Source of the DNA: Lachnospiraceae bacterium
GTDB lineage: Bacteria > Bacillota > Clostridia > Lachnospirales > Lachnospiraceae
Assembly (NCBI GenBank): GCA_017482205.1
Contig: JAFUNK010000013.1
Location: 124,001-188,000 of the forward strand
Length of the DNA: 64,000 nucleotides
Reading direction: 5' to 3'
Positions 57,401 to 64,000 of this stretch are shown piece by piece; the first letter of the stretch is position 1, and the number at the start of each line of letters is the position of its first letter. A program made the position numbers and the translations under genes. The notes under the pieces were generated by a model. It did not search any database. It saw nothing but the letters and a program-made list of their open reading frames with translations, and was not told where the DNA came from.

Positions 57401-58981
57401 TTCCACTTCTTTAACCGCCTTGGTCATATTAAAATATAACAACTCATTATGAGAGTTAACCTGATAAGTCAACTCGGATATTCCGCCACCAACTGCATCT
57501 TCTCTCTTAATAATTTCATAGCAGTCTCTGTCAGTATATTTAAATGCAATTGCATTTTTCTTTGTAAATTCATGAATTGCAGAAGTACCTGCTCCTTCAA
57601 AATAGAATGTGGAATGTACTTCACTCTTAAAATCTTCTACAGTATAATCATCTGCTCCGGTAAACGCCTCAATGGTAGCATAAGGGCTTTCCACCAGAAT
57701 ATGTCTTAATTCAATACAACCTTCAAAGTTATTCAAGTTGACAGGGTCATTAGCATTGTCAATGGATTCGGGTAAAGTAATTTCATTCAGGCCCGAACAA
57801 CCTTTAAAGACATAGTAACCCATTTTTTCCAATGTAACATTGGCATCCGCCGCTTCACCGGATAAATCCACGACGCCACCAATTCCTGTGCTTCCCAGAC
57901 GGGTACAGCCTTCAAACGCATGATCATAAATAGCGGTAATACCTGCCGGTAAGGTAAAACTGGTTAAAGCTCTACAGTTTAAAAATGTATAGTCAGAAAT
58001 ATACTGTAATCTGGAATAAAAATCTAAATCAATACTCTTCATATTGACACAGTCTGCAAAGGCATACTTACCCATCTCAGTCAGACCGTTTCCGAGCGTA
58101 ATACTCTCCAGACCGGTACAACCATAGAACGCATAGTTACCGATACCCATAAGGCTTTCGCCTACAACCAGAGTCTTTATATTTTTTTCATTTGCAAACA
58201 CACCGTTAGCAGGATTTGCATTAATGGTGCCACTGGGTTCTGCAATAATCCATTCCTGCAATGCACCGTCTGCATCATCATCCAAATTGGGGTTTGCAGT
58301 CAAGGACTGGTTACCGATATACATTACGGTAATATTCTTAATCCACTGTTCTGTGGTACTCTCTGTCTTGCTGTATGTATAACCGTCAGCACCGATATAA
58401 GAACCTGTTACATCTCTGTAATAGAAGTTTGCCAGATCCAAAGTGCTCCAGTTGGAATAATCTGCATAGTAACAGGGTCTGAATTCTGCATAACTTACTA
58501 ATACATCATTGCCGGAAGGGTCTGTTTCATGTTTTTCTTCCGCAAACATATAATACAAGGGTTTCTGGCTACGGCTCACAGCTACATAACCGGTTCTGGA
58601 ACCCTGGTTTTCACTATATTTGGTAAACGCGTCTATAGTATCGGGAATTTCCAGATAATTATCAGACAAATTACCTGCATTGTATCCTAAAATAACTGCA
58701 ATCTTATCTGGATTGGTTGCAGATGCATTTACCCACGCAAACTGATAGGTACCATCACCTGTGGTGTAGATGGTATCACAATCCGTAGGCACAACCGGAA
58801 TTACGGTATTATCAATTCCGACTTCATTGTCCCATGTGTACTTCTCAGTGGCAGTCGCCGCACTTGCCTCAGGAACCGGTATTGCTGCTACTAAAAGTGC
58901 CGTAATCAGACACACCGCTCCCATCGTCCTGCGTATCTGTCTGCGCAGTCTGAAATTCTTTTTCTTTCCCTCTTTTTTCAT
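54401..58981 (-). CDS. Giant BspA-type LRR/InlB-repeat surface protein with SPQTG signal
   Basis: A 1526-residue secreted protein. The signal peptide has an unusually long basic N-region (about residues 1-41). Several blocks of LRR_5 repeats lie at about 240-620 and 760-1110. Two InlB B-repeats follow (about 1125-1255; YTFTGWLP and YTFTGWRP), then a Gly/Ser-rich linker with GSGGSG units, a bacterial-repeat domain (SKWTTDYSGL, ANVTVTANY) and a C-terminal beta domain. SPQTG at 1486-1490, a hydrophobic segment and a basic tail form the sorting signal. It lies between the sortase and the shorter LRR gene (30 bp apart), so it is a likely sortase substrate displayed on the wall. Confidence 0.92.
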   Translation of the reverse strand: MKKEGKKKNFRLRRQIRRTMGAVCLITALLVAAIPVPEASAATATEKYTWDNEVGIDNTVIPVVPTDCDTIYTTGDGTYQFAWVNASATNPDKIAVILGYNAGNLSDNYLEIPDTIDAFTKYSENQGSRTGYVAVSRSQKPLYYMFAEEKHETDPSGNDVLVSYAEFRPCYYADYSNWSTLDLANFYYRDVTGSYIGADGYTYSKTESTTEQWIKNITVMYIGNQSLTANPNLDDDADGALQEWIIAEPSGTINANPANGVFANEKNIKTLVVGESLMGIGNYAFYGCTGLESITLGNGLTEMGKYAFADCVNMKSIDLDFYSRLQYISDYTFLNCRALTSFTLPAGITAIYDHAFEGCTRLGSTGIGGVVDLSGEAADANVTLEKMGYYVFKGCSGLNEITLPESIDNANDPVNLNNFEGCIELRHILVESPYATIEAFTGADDYTVEDFKSEVHSTFYFEGAGTSAIHEFTKKNAIAFKYTDRDCYEIIKREDAVGGGISELTYQVNSHNELLYFNMTKAVKEVEIPAAIGPYGISTINSGSFSGNCFLEKITIPATVTRINEDAFRGCHNLKHVIFANASTITYIGTGAFATQVVDVHATDCTNKDFLTTNLTPQLTFTGAVGTGIVPFEYAMSSSSTINAGQQAKTYITYYSGWPTNLEIQYVVDPETGTGAATLVDYPTYAELKAGSKYTATAYPYITTDYQTAASEAISKYESWLIDKGTEVTDYQWQIINAALALEVPSGVKAIDTGLFSGVVGVEQADGTYSIETVAGQSADTNIKEITFADVRTFEPYMFSGCKSLTAINITGGAETIEDYAFAYDYTVDGTNGADGSGSESLLKTVNMTGGGGSIGDYAFCNNALLDTVKLSTSVSSIGLRPFKDCPLLEYVDFSGSPYFVTDQAIIYGLENGGKDTIVQCLESRGVLSTPGSINANETVGVTEIYKEAFMDCEEVGSIDFSQSSVGAIQENTFRNTGSLYSITIPTTCRSISKYAFWDSNVRYADIPSSVTYIDPLAFNTELNPGTNGYNTIEFYCEAGSAAETYANEYESIKITDKPVTTTFTVIFWGMNGEILAEQDVLIDTAATAPEAPAVDGYTFTGWLPADFSHVSRDMDIVAQYTKIDSEDTKYTVNFIDWNDAVLYTQRVAAGEDAIPPQAPVREGYTFTGWRPAITDVNKDIDTYAQYEKITDGSGSGSGGSGTGGSGSGGSGSGGNGSGGNGSGSDVSGNGANVTLYTLTVRNGSGSGSYVPGVMVPIVADEPASNQKFSKWTTDYSGLSFVSNDSSATFITMPAANVTVTANYAKDSSASGSGSGSGSNSGGTIVSGNQHNYGTTVVIDKNGLSNTGVVSVTIKGSSDNFVLKITEDPDATEEIMRALMDEYGSLDNIKYFPMDISLYDSTGKTQITDTSGLSISITIPLPDSLIAYGGNNKVAGVVNEKLDKLTPKFTTIDGVPCVTFTAEHFSPYVIYVNTDRLESVGVTDSSPQTGDIHPKWFVVIALSCVAIVLFVKQDKTGKQVAVKVKA

Positions 58982-59020
58982 ATACTACTCTCCTTATCCG
59001 GTAAAATTGCCGTATATTAT

Positions 59021-60247
59021 TTATTTCACTCTTTTTGCAACTACTACGAACCGACCGTAGTCCGTATAGTAGTCACAGGTTGATAATGTCAGTAATTCAT
59101 CTCCATACTCTGCGGTTACTCCCGTGTCATACAATGACATAGCCGCCATCTCCCGCATATAAGAATTGAACTCCGTTTCTGAGTTTGCATTGATAAACTG
59201 ATAATACTTAAAAACAATTTCACTCTCTTCGTAAATCTTGGAACGGAATACATACATAACCTCGTAAGTTCCCCGCTCATATATGGTATCAAACTGAATA
59301 TACCTGTGGTCTTCATAAAATTCCTCTGAACTGTACTTGTTGAGCTGACCGAACATTCTGCCGCTACGCATATGATGTCCATACAAAATCAGATTTGTAC
59401 TTCTGGGAAGAATCGTACAGTCCATATCCAAAAAGATACTGCCGTTCTTGTCCTGTTCCTGATCGAAGTTGTGATCCATGTAATATTCGTTGTTACTGGT
59501 CTGCAATACAGGGTAGTCGATATATGTATCGTCAATTTTTATCCATCCGATTAGCTTTTGATTCAAACTATATAACATTTTATATTCATCTAATATCTCA
59601 GGCACTATAATTTCCTGGTCATCATAATGAATTACCACCGTCTCAGGCGTCACCTCTGCTACCGGTTCCATACCCTTTAACATTTGCTGCTTATTGGCAT
59701 AATCATCCAGCCGCTTTACCTGATAATAATAAATGCCCAAATAAATAAAGCACCCCGCTGCAATACACATGCATGCCGAAACCAATAATTTTCTTCTTCT
59801 TTCTCTGTTACGCAGTTCCTGTAAAATGGATTTCTGCATCTGTTCATCATAATCTTCTAAGCGGGTTCCTCTTTTTTTGTTTCCGGCAGTTTTGCTCCTG
59901 CCTGTAACACTGTATTTTAAATTACCGGTGTTTCCGTTCTTCTTTTTACCGGTAACACCTTTTGTCTTCTGATTGTTCCCTGCCACAACGGCTTTTTTAT
60001 CTGCCGCACAAATTTCTTCCGTTTCTTCCAAAAAATCCCTGCCTAAAATCGTACGAAATCTGTACTTGTCTTCCCGCAAATCCTTTAACAGACTTGCCCG
60101 TCCGGCTACGGATGACAAATCATATCTTCTTTTAATACTTTCTATATATGCAGCGTCCTTCAATGCCGCCTCATATTCGGCCTGTGTTCTGAACTGCCGC
60201 CCTAAAACTGTCCGCTCCTGTGTTTCCATAATCCTCTGTTTGTCCAT
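59021..60247 (-). CDS. srtB: Class B sortase with long cytoplasmic N-terminus
   Basis: About 408 residues from the ATG at 60247. The C-terminal ~230 residues are a class B sortase (LIGWIKIDDTYIDYPV, LYGHHMRSGRMF with the histidine, LSTCDYYTDYGRF with Cys391 and Arg399). A single membrane segment lies near residues 158-178. The remaining 155 N-terminal residues would be cytoplasmic, much longer than usual. They hold two similar motifs, TVLGRQF and TILGRDF, plus a Lys/Gly/Asn-rich linker. Sortases cut at a threonine and attach proteins to peptidoglycan. The two LRR genes downstream, with SPQTG and SPDTG signals, are the obvious substrates. Confidence 0.92.
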   Translation of the reverse strand: MDKQRIMETQERTVLGRQFRTQAEYEAALKDAAYIESIKRRYDLSSVAGRASLLKDLREDKYRFRTILGRDFLEETEEICAADKKAVVAGNNQKTKGVTGKKKNGNTGNLKYSVTGRSKTAGNKKRGTRLEDYDEQMQKSILQELRNRERRRKLLVSACMCIAAGCFIYLGIYYYQVKRLDDYANKQQMLKGMEPVAEVTPETVVIHYDDQEIIVPEILDEYKMLYSLNQKLIGWIKIDDTYIDYPVLQTSNNEYYMDHNFDQEQDKNGSIFLDMDCTILPRSTNLILYGHHMRSGRMFGQLNKYSSEEFYEDHRYIQFDTIYERGTYEVMYVFRSKIYEESEIVFKYYQFINANSETEFNSYMREMAAMSLYDTGVTAEYGDELLTLSTCDYYTDYGRFVVVAKRVK

Positions 60248-60284
60248 TACACACAATAACCCTAATTTTATTTATTCATATTCT

Positions 60285-60312
60285 ATTTTACTATATCTTG
60301 AAATTTATTCAA
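60285..60312 (-). promoter_or_regulatory. Promoter of the sortase operon
   Basis: On the minus strand TTGAAT (60307-60312), a 16-bp spacer and TAAAAT (60285-60290), about 40 bp before the sortase ATG. Confidence 0.5.
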
Positions 60313-60429
60313 GTCTTTTTACTACGGATTGTGTCCTAAATTTACAAAAAAAAATTATTTTAAAAGGGGAAACATTGACATGCCACCATACATAAGATAA
60401 AGCATAAATAAAATCTGGAGGCACTTAAA

Positions 60430-60681
60430 ATGAGTGATTTATCTGCTACTAACTGCGGTTGCAACAACAATTGCGGCAATACTTTAGGAAACAATGGATG
60501 TAACTGGATTTGGATTATCCTGTTATTATCCTGCTGTGGCGGTTGCGGAGGCGGCAACGGTATTTTAGGCGGCAACAACTGCGGATGTGGTTGTGACAAC
60601 AACAATAACAACAGCTGCGAATGGCTGATTTGGATTCTTCTTATTTCCTGTTTCTGTGGAAATAACAATTCCTGCTGCTAA
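60430..60681 (+). CDS. Cys/Asn/Gly-rich small protein (chorion-like)
   Basis: An 83-residue protein made almost entirely of Cys (about 18), Asn, Gly and two Trp/Ile/Leu-rich hydrophobic patches (WIWIILLLSCC and WLIWILLISCFC). The clear repeat is a Cys-Asn-rich run then a W-I-W patch, twice. Such sequences are labelled chorion-like high-cysteine proteins; they may belong to spore coats or to disulfide-linked envelopes. TGGAGG lies 11 bases before the ATG. TTGACA at 60376-60381 and CATACATA near 60386 lie upstream, so either a vegetative or a sporulation sigma factor could act. Function unknown. Confidence 0.75.
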   Translation: MSDLSATNCGCNNNCGNTLGNNGCNWIWIILLLSCCGGCGGGNGILGGNNCGCGCDNNNNNSCEWLIWILLISCFCGNNNSCC

Positions 60682-60706
60682 TTATATCGGCAAACATTGT
60701 CTTAGG

Positions 60707-60732
60707 CGGGCAGGCTCATCCGAGCCTGCCCG
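60707..60732 (+). terminator. GC-rich hairpin after the Cys-rich gene
   Basis: An 11-bp perfect stem (CGGGCAGGCTC and its mirror) with a 4-base loop, 26 bp past the stop. The T-run is not adjacent, but a run of seven T follows 20 bases later. Confidence 0.6.
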
Positions 60733-60791
60733 TGCATACTTAAAGACTTTTTTTCATATTCTTTAACAAATAAACAACCGGGGTATTTCTA

Positions 60792-61244
60792 ATGAATATG
60801 GAGGAACAAAAACAACCCGACAAAATACAGGCCTTTGATGCACTCTTTACTACTAACCAAATCCAGATATGTAAACTCCTGCTCTCCTATTTAGAGCCCT
60901 CCATGCAGAAATCCCTGGCTATCTACATCAAATACATGGAATTCCGGTATACACTTTCATACCTGCAAAAGCATCCAAAAACCTTTCTTCCTACAGTCCC
61001 CCAATCTGATGCGGAGCACATATGCAGTGAAATCCTCCCTTTCTGCTCGCCAAATCAGAAAAAACAGGTAGAACAGTTTGCCGGAATGTTTTCCAATCTG
61101 AAAAACGTAACAGAAATGATGGAAACCATCAACATGATGAAGGAAATGTTTCCTGAAGGTTTTTCTTTCGGCGACACAGGAAACTGCGACAGTTCCATGC
61201 CGGATATGGCACAGTTATTTCAAATGTTTGGAGGTTCTATATAA
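60792..61244 (+). CDS. Small protein of unknown function, helical
   Basis: A 150-residue acidic protein predicted mostly helical, with no membrane segment or signal. MEEQKQPDKIQAFDALF starts it and a Met-rich stretch (MMETINMMKEMFPEGF) ends it. I do not recognise it. The ATG at 60792 has only a weak GGGG upstream; the ATG at 60798 is also possible. It is the middle gene of a small plus-strand run with the Cys-rich peptide and the 92-residue protein. Confidence 0.7.
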   Translation: MNMEEQKQPDKIQAFDALFTTNQIQICKLLLSYLEPSMQKSLAIYIKYMEFRYTLSYLQKHPKTFLPTVPQSDAEHICSEILPFCSPNQKKQVEQFAGMFSNLKNVTEMMETINMMKEMFPEGFSFGDTGNCDSSMPDMAQLFQMFGGSI

Positions 61245-61340
61245 ACTTTAATGTCTCATTTTGCCTTCACCTCCTTATAACATTACATTTTCGAATGTTT
61301 CATATATATATTAAATTTATCCCAAAGAAAGGACACTTTT

Positions 61341-61619
61341 ATGGACAATAAACCAAAATGGATGAATGACCCTTTAGTCAAAGACATCGAAGAAAAAAAA
61401 TTGCAGTTCTTAAGCGAACTGGTTTTAGGCGGTCGAGGCAAAAGCCAGAAAGAAGCCATGCCCTACATGATGCAGAAAATGAAGCAGGCAAAAGCAGATA
61501 AAATCTCCTTCTCCGCCACAGAAGTTTCGGCAGTCGTTACTGCTATTAAAAACCACTCTACCCCCGAAGAACTGGAGCAAATAGATTCCTTAATGAAAAA
61601 GGCCCCACACAAGCTTTAA
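61341..61619 (+). CDS. Small helical protein of unknown function
   Basis: A 92-residue basic helical protein (NDPLVKDIEEKKLQFLSELV, GKSQKEAMPYMMQKMKQAK). AAAGGA precedes the ATG. Its last codons and stop (aag ctt taa) coincide with the left end of the 241-bp fold-back element. I do not recognise a family; the pattern resembles small conserved clostridial proteins. Confidence 0.7.
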   Translation: MDNKPKWMNDPLVKDIEEKKLQFLSELVLGGRGKSQKEAMPYMMQKMKQAKADKISFSATEVSAVVTAIKNHSTPEELEQIDSLMKKAPHKL

Positions 61620-61854
61620 AACAGATTTTTTCAGACTGTTTTTGGCAAGTAATGACAAATACCGGTTATAAAAATTTCCACACAGACACGCTCTCGCTCG
61701 TACCGAACGTAGCGGTACTAAGCATTCTCTTTCGCAATATTTTGCTCGGAGAATGCAAGTACCGACGTTCGCTAAGGGTCTGTTTAGGAATATTTTTATA
61801 ACCGGTATTTGAATATACTTTCTAATAACAGCCTAACAAAAACTGTTTTAAAGA
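61614..61854. repeat. 241-bp fold-back (long inverted repeat) element
   Basis: Left end CTTTAAAACAG and right end CTGTTTTAAAG are perfect 11-bp terminal inverted repeats. The two arms stay alike for about 75 bases each, including AAATACCGGTTATAAAAAT and its mirror and ACAGAC/GTCTGT. They continue with lower match to GGTAC, GCATTCTC/GAGAATGC and a short loop near 61730-61745. It could be a MITE-like element, a large hairpin RNA, or a bidirectional terminator between convergent genes. No transposase frame is inside. Confidence 0.75.
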
Positions 61855-61861
61855 TTCACTA

Positions 61862-64000
61862 CTATTTTACTACGATATTAATGATTTTACCCTTGACATA
61901 GATTTCTTTCACGATATTCTTGCCTTCGATGGCTGCCTGTACGGAAGGAATAGCTTTTGCTTTCGCAATTGCAGAATCACTTTCTTCGTCTACACCTACT
62001 TCTACGGTTCCTTTTACCTTACCGTTTACCTGAATACCGATTTCAACCGTATTTTCTACCAATGCAGCTTCATCATAGGTGGGCCAAGCTTCAAAAGCGA
62101 TGGTATCATCATGACCAAGGCACTGCCACAATTCTTCACCCACATGAGGACAGATACAGGAGAACATCTTAACAAAGCCCTCTGCATACTCTTTGGGGCA
62201 CTTACCGGTCTTGTAAGCCGCATTCATGAAAATCATCATCTGGCTGATTGCGGTATTAAAGCCTAACTGTTCGTAGTCAGAAGTTACCTTCTTAACGGTC
62301 TGGTGGTATACCTTTGTTAAGTTGTTATCATTTTCAGTGGTGATATTCTCTTCGTTAGTAAAGAATGCCCATACACGGTTGATAAATCTTCTTGCACCAT
62401 CTACACCACTGGGATTCCAAGGCTTGGAAACCTCCAAAGGTCCCATGAACATTTCGTATAATCTCAAGGTATCAGCACCGTAATCACGTACTACATCACT
62501 GGGATTTACTACGAATTCAGGGAATCTCTTACCCATCTTGATACCGTTGGCACCAAGAATCATACCCTGATGCACCAGTTTCTGGAAAGGCTCTTTTACA
62601 GGTGAAAGACCTTTATCGTATAAATAACGATTCCAGATTCTGGAGTAAATCAAATGTCCTACAGCATGCTCAGGACCACCGATATAGAGGTCAACAGGTA
62701 ACCAGTGCTTTAACAGTTCCTGATTTGCAAACTCATCCTGATTATTAGGATCAATATATCTCATATAATACCAGCTGGAACCTGCACTACCGGGCATGGT
62801 AGAGGTTTCACGAGTACCTTTAATACCATTCTTATCGTACTGCTTCCACTCTTCTGCATTCTCAAGAGGTGCCTTACCGTTCTTACCCTTATAATCATCA
62901 AGTTCAGGAAGGATCAACGGTAACTCTTCATCACTCAGTACATGGATATTGCCCTCTGCATCATGCACAACAGGTACGGGTTCACCCCAGTAACGCTGTC
63001 TTGCAAAAATCCACTCACGGAAGTGATAATTAACAGTCTTGCGTGCAACGCCCTGTTTTACGAGCTTGTCGGTAATGGCTTCCTTGGCTTCCTCCACCAC
63101 AAGTCCGGTAAACTCTTCTGAATTCATCAGCTTGCAACCCTTGCCAAGGTATTCTTTCTTCTCAAATGCCTTCTCGCTTACATCACCACCGTCAATAACC
63201 TGAATCATGGGAATGTTATGTGCAATGGCATATTCAAAGTCTCTCTGGTCATGGGAAGGAACCGCCATAACCGCACCTGTACCATAGCTTGCCAAAACGA
63301 AATCACCGATAAACAGAGGTACTTCCTTACCGTTTACTGGGTTAATGGCATAGATGCCCTTTAAAATACATCCGGTCTTGGTCTTGTTAAGTTCGGTACG
63401 GTCCATATCGTTCTTCTTTAAAGTTTCATTGATATAAGCCTGTACTTCCTCAGGATTTTCAATACGGGGCATTAAATCCTTTACAATCTGTCCGTCAGGT
63501 GCCAAAACCATAAAGGTAATACCATAGATGGTTTCGATACAGGTTGTATAGATAGAGAAGCTGCCGCCACCGACAATCTGGAAATCTACTTCTACACCTT
63601 CGGACTTACCAATCCAGTTTCTCTGGATATCCTTGGTGGATTCCGGCCAGTCAATCTCCTCCAAGCCCTCTAAGAGCTTTTCAGCAAATGCAGGCTGATT
63701 GATTACCCATTGCTTCATATTCTTACGGATAACAGGATAACCGCCTCTCTCTGACTTACCGTCAATAACTTCATCGTTAGATAATACAGTACCTAACTCC
63801 TCACACCAGTTTACAGGCATATCTACATACTTCGCATAGCCATCTAAATAAAGCTGTTTAAAAATCCACTGTGTCCACTTATAGAAGCTGGGGTCACTTG
63901 TTGCAATCACTTTAGACCAGTCATAGTCAAAGCCCAATTCCTTAAGCTGCTGGGAAAAAGTCTCAATATTTGTCTGGGTAAAACCGTTTGGATGGTTACC
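61862..64000 (-). CDS. leuS: Leucyl-tRNA synthetase, C-terminal part (5' end outside window)
   Basis: The C-terminal ~710 residues of LeuRS; coding continues past 64000, since the bases there read GNHPNGFTQTNIETFSQQL in frame, and the apparent start at 63937 is a TTG within the gene. The editing domain contains AVPSHDQRDFEYAIAHNIP, followed by HLIYSRIWNRYLYD and the catalytic loop. That loop reads KMGKR in place of the textbook KMSKS (GIKMGKRFPEFVVNP), a variant I associate with clostridial LeuRS. The anticodon-binding domain and the C-terminal domain (VNGKVKGTVEV) are complete. The HIGH motif is outside the window. Confidence 0.96.
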   Translation of the reverse strand, partial: GNHPNGFTQTNIETFSQQLKELGFDYDWSKVIATSDPSFYKWTQWIFKQLYLDGYAKYVDMPVNWCEELGTVLSNDEVIDGKSERGGYPVIRKNMKQWVINQPAFAEKLLEGLEEIDWPESTKDIQRNWIGKSEGVEVDFQIVGGGSFSIYTTCIETIYGITFMVLAPDGQIVKDLMPRIENPEEVQAYINETLKKNDMDRTELNKTKTGCILKGIYAINPVNGKEVPLFIGDFVLASYGTGAVMAVPSHDQRDFEYAIAHNIPMIQVIDGGDVSEKAFEKKEYLGKGCKLMNSEEFTGLVVEEAKEAITDKLVKQGVARKTVNYHFREWIFARQRYWGEPVPVVHDAEGNIHVLSDEELPLILPELDDYKGKNGKAPLENAEEWKQYDKNGIKGTRETSTMPGSAGSSWYYMRYIDPNNQDEFANQELLKHWLPVDLYIGGPEHAVGHLIYSRIWNRYLYDKGLSPVKEPFQKLVHQGMILGANGIKMGKRFPEFVVNPSDVVRDYGADTLRLYEMFMGPLEVSKPWNPSGVDGARRFINRVWAFFTNEENITTENDNNLTKVYHQTVKKVTSDYEQLGFNTAISQMMIFMNAAYKTGKCPKEYAEGFVKMFSCICPHVGEELWQCLGHDDTIAFEAWPTYDEAALVENTVEIGIQVNGKVKGTVEVGVDEESDSAIAKAKAIPSVQAAIEGKNIVKEIYVKGKIINIVVK

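Overview
The window looks like chromosome of a low-GC, anaerobic, spore-forming Clostridia member, most likely Lachnospiraceae (inference). The signs are yqfC/yqfD sporulation genes next to phoH and ybeY, a BofC-like protein, a SpoVB/MurJ-type flippase, NfnAB and formate-tetrahydrofolate ligase of anaerobic metabolism, Rex, and BspA-type leucine-rich-repeat surface proteins with a class B sortase. I see no tRNA, rRNA, CRISPR array, prophage or intact insertion sequence.

Layout. From 1 to 42 kb every supported gene is on the minus strand. 0-8.2 kb: BofC-like protein, flippase, ybeY, a degenerate PgpH-like protein, phoH, yqfD, yqfC, then pyrimidine-nucleoside phosphorylase. 8.3-13.6 kb: lgt with a coupled ABC ATPase and a large FtsX permease, then a nitroreductase. 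13.6-17.6 kb: a GH2 glycosidase directly behind a frameshifted ToxN/AbiQ-type (type III) toxin, then rlmH. 17.7-25.4 kb: zinc-ribbon membrane proteins, a Dabb protein, nfnA-nfnB, folD and fhs. 25.4-33.7 kb: an FtsK/SpoIIIE translocase, TepA-like protease, a GT2/GT-C glycosyltransferase pair, homocysteine synthase and yebC. 33.8-38.7 kb: mazF, alr, nnr, a coiled-coil gene and rex. 38.9-42 kb: one large zinc-ribbon/YfaP-like/YD-repeat gene split by a frameshift.

42.2-44.1 kb holds a plus-strand ABC-F ATPase. Then, on the minus strand: a MarR-controlled MATE exporter fused to a cytidylate-kinase-like domain; an operon of a citrate-synthase-like HMGL enzyme, a GntR regulator and NADP isocitrate dehydrogenase behind a strong promoter overlapped by a 32-bp palindrome; an S8 peptidase; and a sortase B operon with two BspA-type proteins ending in SPQTG/SPDTG sorting signals. 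A short plus-strand run (60.4-61.6 kb) encodes a Cys/Asn/Gly-rich peptide and two small proteins of unknown function. A 241-bp fold-back element then separates it from the C-terminal part of leuS, which runs off the right edge.

How the genes work together. The yqfC-yqfD-phoH-pgpH-ybeY order is the conserved Firmicutes block for sporulation and rRNA maturation. The citrate-synthase-like enzyme plus IDH would supply 2-oxoglutarate and NADPH; NfnAB would balance NAD(H), NADP(H) and ferredoxin; FolD and Fhs feed one-carbon units. The sortase presumably anchors the two LRR proteins. The most unusual items are the broken type III toxin with its promoter and RNA leader, the fold-back element, the palindromic operator of the citrate/IDH operon, the SPxTG/sortase B pairing and the MATE-kinase fusion.
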